Part shown: one piece after another, positions 5,944 to 7,099 of the stretch
How the letters are laid out: the number at the start of each line of letters is the position of its first letter
Position numbering within the stretch: the stretch's first letter is position 1
Source of the DNA: Rickettsiales bacterium
GTDB lineage: Bacteria; Pseudomonadota; Alphaproteobacteria; Rickettsiales; Rickettsiaceae
Length of the DNA stretch: 7,099 nt
Reading direction: 5' to 3'
Assembly: GCA_947453775.1 (NCBI GenBank)
Contig: CANGHM010000027.1
Span: 1 to 7,099, forward strand
Notes under the pieces: model-generated
Told to the model about the DNA's origin: nothing
Databases searched by the model: none
The model's input: only the letters and a program-made list of their open reading frames with translations
Made by a program: the position numbers and the translations under genes

Positions 5944-7099
5944 TTAACTTTTCTGATCAACTATCTTATCGCCTTGAGATATAGGAGCCAGCCCCACCAA
6001 AGATCTTTTTTCATTGATCGACATAAAATTAACATTATTTAAAGTCATCCACAGCTTTTCTCGCCTATCAGTAAGAGCAAGTATGCCGTCTTTATCAAAA
6101 TCAATACGCAGCTCTTGAGCGCACAAATAAGAAAACCATCCGCTTAGCGAGTCTGCCAATTTATCTAACAATGGAATAAGGGTTTCTTCCCAAAGAGCCA
6201 GTCTTGCCTCTTGCATGTTGCTGTAAGTATTATCGCCATTAATACCAAGTAGCTGAGGAGGCAAACCAAAGGCCAAAGCTATCTCGCGTGCAGCAGAATT
6301 TTTTGATTCAATAAAATCCATATCTCTAGGGCTAATGCTCATTTCCTTCCAATCTAGCCCACCTTCTAAGAGCAATGGCCGACCTGCATTATTACTACCA
6401 TAATACTTGTCCTGCAGATCTTGCTGCAGACGCATAAACTGCTCCTGAGTAAGATAATTACCATTGCCAACCACAAAAGCCCCACTAGGTCTTGCACCAT
6501 TTTTCAGCAAGGTATGATTCCACTCTGTTGCCCTATTGTGCAAATCTATCAACCTACCAGCCGCCTCAAGACAAGACACACCATAAGGAAAACCACCAGG
6601 GTTATAGCTTTTAATATGCAGCACATTACTTTGCAAAGTTAGAGGATCTATAGGGTATAATTTAGGCTCGCTAGATGCACTGTATTTATACCCAGTAATG
6701 CGCGAATTATGCATCACCACCTCCACCGCTGAGGGGTTAAGCGAATATAGCTCTTGAGGAAGAGATTTGGCACCAGATTTGACCGCCAAAATATAGGCGT
6801 TACCAAAAAGCAATTTGTTTGCGATTAGCTCAGAAAAAAACTCCGCTCCAGCTTTATTCGGGCTTGGATGCCTTAATAGCTGATTGGCGATATGATGCTG
6901 TGATTTAGCAAAACCTGCTTGCTTTTTTTCTAGCACAACCCAAGGCACATGAGCTGCTGATTGAGAAATAATATTTACGCAACGATTCACAATCACATTG
7001 TTTTTATAGCTTTCTGCGCCAGATTTTTTATACCCCAACTCTTCAAAATGAAAATTATTGTAAGTATGGTATTTTTTAAAATGGAAAAAATTTTTAAGA
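5944..7099 (-). CDS. HK97-family phage portal protein, 5' end beyond window
   Basis: Portal proteins form the dodecameric ring at one capsid vertex through which DNA is packaged and ejected. The frame is open to the window edge with 384 or so codons visible. A TTG at 7038 would give 364 residues, but about 20 residues upstream (LKNFFHFKKYHTYNN...) remain in frame and look like a genuine N-terminus, so the start lies outside. Numbering from the TTG codon, recognisable portal features are YKNNVIVNRCVNIIS (11-25), EFFSELIANKLLFGNAYIL (66-84), HNRATEWNHTLLKNGARPSG (167-186) and the conserved core DMDFIESK with AFGLPPQLLGINGDN (239-270) then YSNMQEARLALWEETLIPLL (272-291). The length is near the family norm and no frameshift is seen, so it is probably functional. 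No terminase, protease or capsid gene lies downstream. It most resembles portal proteins annotated in Rickettsiales, which are related to gene transfer agents or prophages. Confidence 0.93.
   Translation of the reverse strand, partial: LKNFFHFKKYHTYNNFHFEELGYKKSGAESYKNNVIVNRCVNIISQSAAHVPWVVLEKKQAGFAKSQHHIANQLLRHPSPNKAGAEFFSELIANKLLFGNAYILAVKSGAKSLPQELYSLNPSAVEVVMHNSRITGYKYSASSEPKLYPIDPLTLQSNVLHIKSYNPGGFPYGVSCLEAAGRLIDLHNRATEWNHTLLKNGARPSGAFVVGNGNYLTQEQFMRLQQDLQDKYYGSNNAGRPLLLEGGLDWKEMSISPRDMDFIESKNSAAREIALAFGLPPQLLGINGDNTYSNMQEARLALWEETLIPLLDKLADSLSGWFSYLCAQELRIDFDKDGILALTDRREKLWMTLNNVNFMSINEKRSLVGLAPISQGDKIVDQKS

Noticed and set aside
6421..6642. 73-codon plus frame
   Set aside because: Antisense shadow of the portal gene.
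7036..7038. TTG as the start of the portal gene
   Set aside because: The frame is open to the window edge with a plausible N-terminal sequence, so the true start is probably outside.

Overview
The window looks like part of an AT-rich alphaproteobacterial chromosome, most likely from the order Rickettsiales. The strongest pointers are a phage-type HK97 portal protein of the kind found in Rickettsiales genomes, CCA-encoding tRNA genes of alphaproteobacterial character, and a poorly conserved acidic gene of the sort common in host-associated relatives. A complete class A penicillin-binding protein suggests a lineage that still builds a real peptidoglycan wall, unlike Wolbachia, Anaplasma or Orientia. 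The genus cannot be fixed from this sequence alone.

Left part (1-3677), minus strand: a two-gene unit, miaB then mrcA, with only 7 bases between the genes. A good sigma70-type promoter (TTGCAC, 17 bases, TATAAT) lies just upstream of miaB and argues for the internal ATG at 3617 as its start. MiaB is a tRNA-modifying radical SAM enzyme. The mrcA product is a bifunctional peptidoglycan polymerase and cross-linker, and it runs off the left edge.

Middle part (3678-5632), plus strand: a gene-poor stretch with a possible decayed ORF, the initiator tRNA-fMet gene with its own promoter, an AT-rich gap, and an unrecognised gene of 279 codons. That gene shows two leucine-rich repeats with an exact 26-residue period, a 48-base tandem duplication and an acidic/Gln-rich tail. 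The tail continues in frame for 35 codons past a TAA stop, which suggests a recent truncation. A cluster of four small inverted repeats follows.

Right part (5633-7099): a second CAU-anticodon tRNA, probably elongator tRNA-Met, on the plus strand. It is met head-on by a minus-strand phage-derived pair: the portal gene (its 5' end lies beyond the window) and an abutting 85-codon gene whose last six codons and stop are the antisense of the tRNA 3' end. No capsid, protease or terminase gene follows the portal gene, so this is an isolated module, either a gene transfer agent-like fragment or a prophage relic. The genes here do not form one pathway. The most notable features are the portal/tRNA junction, the interrupted leucine-rich repeat gene, and an initiator tRNA that lacks one of the three normally conserved G:C anticodon-stem pairs.
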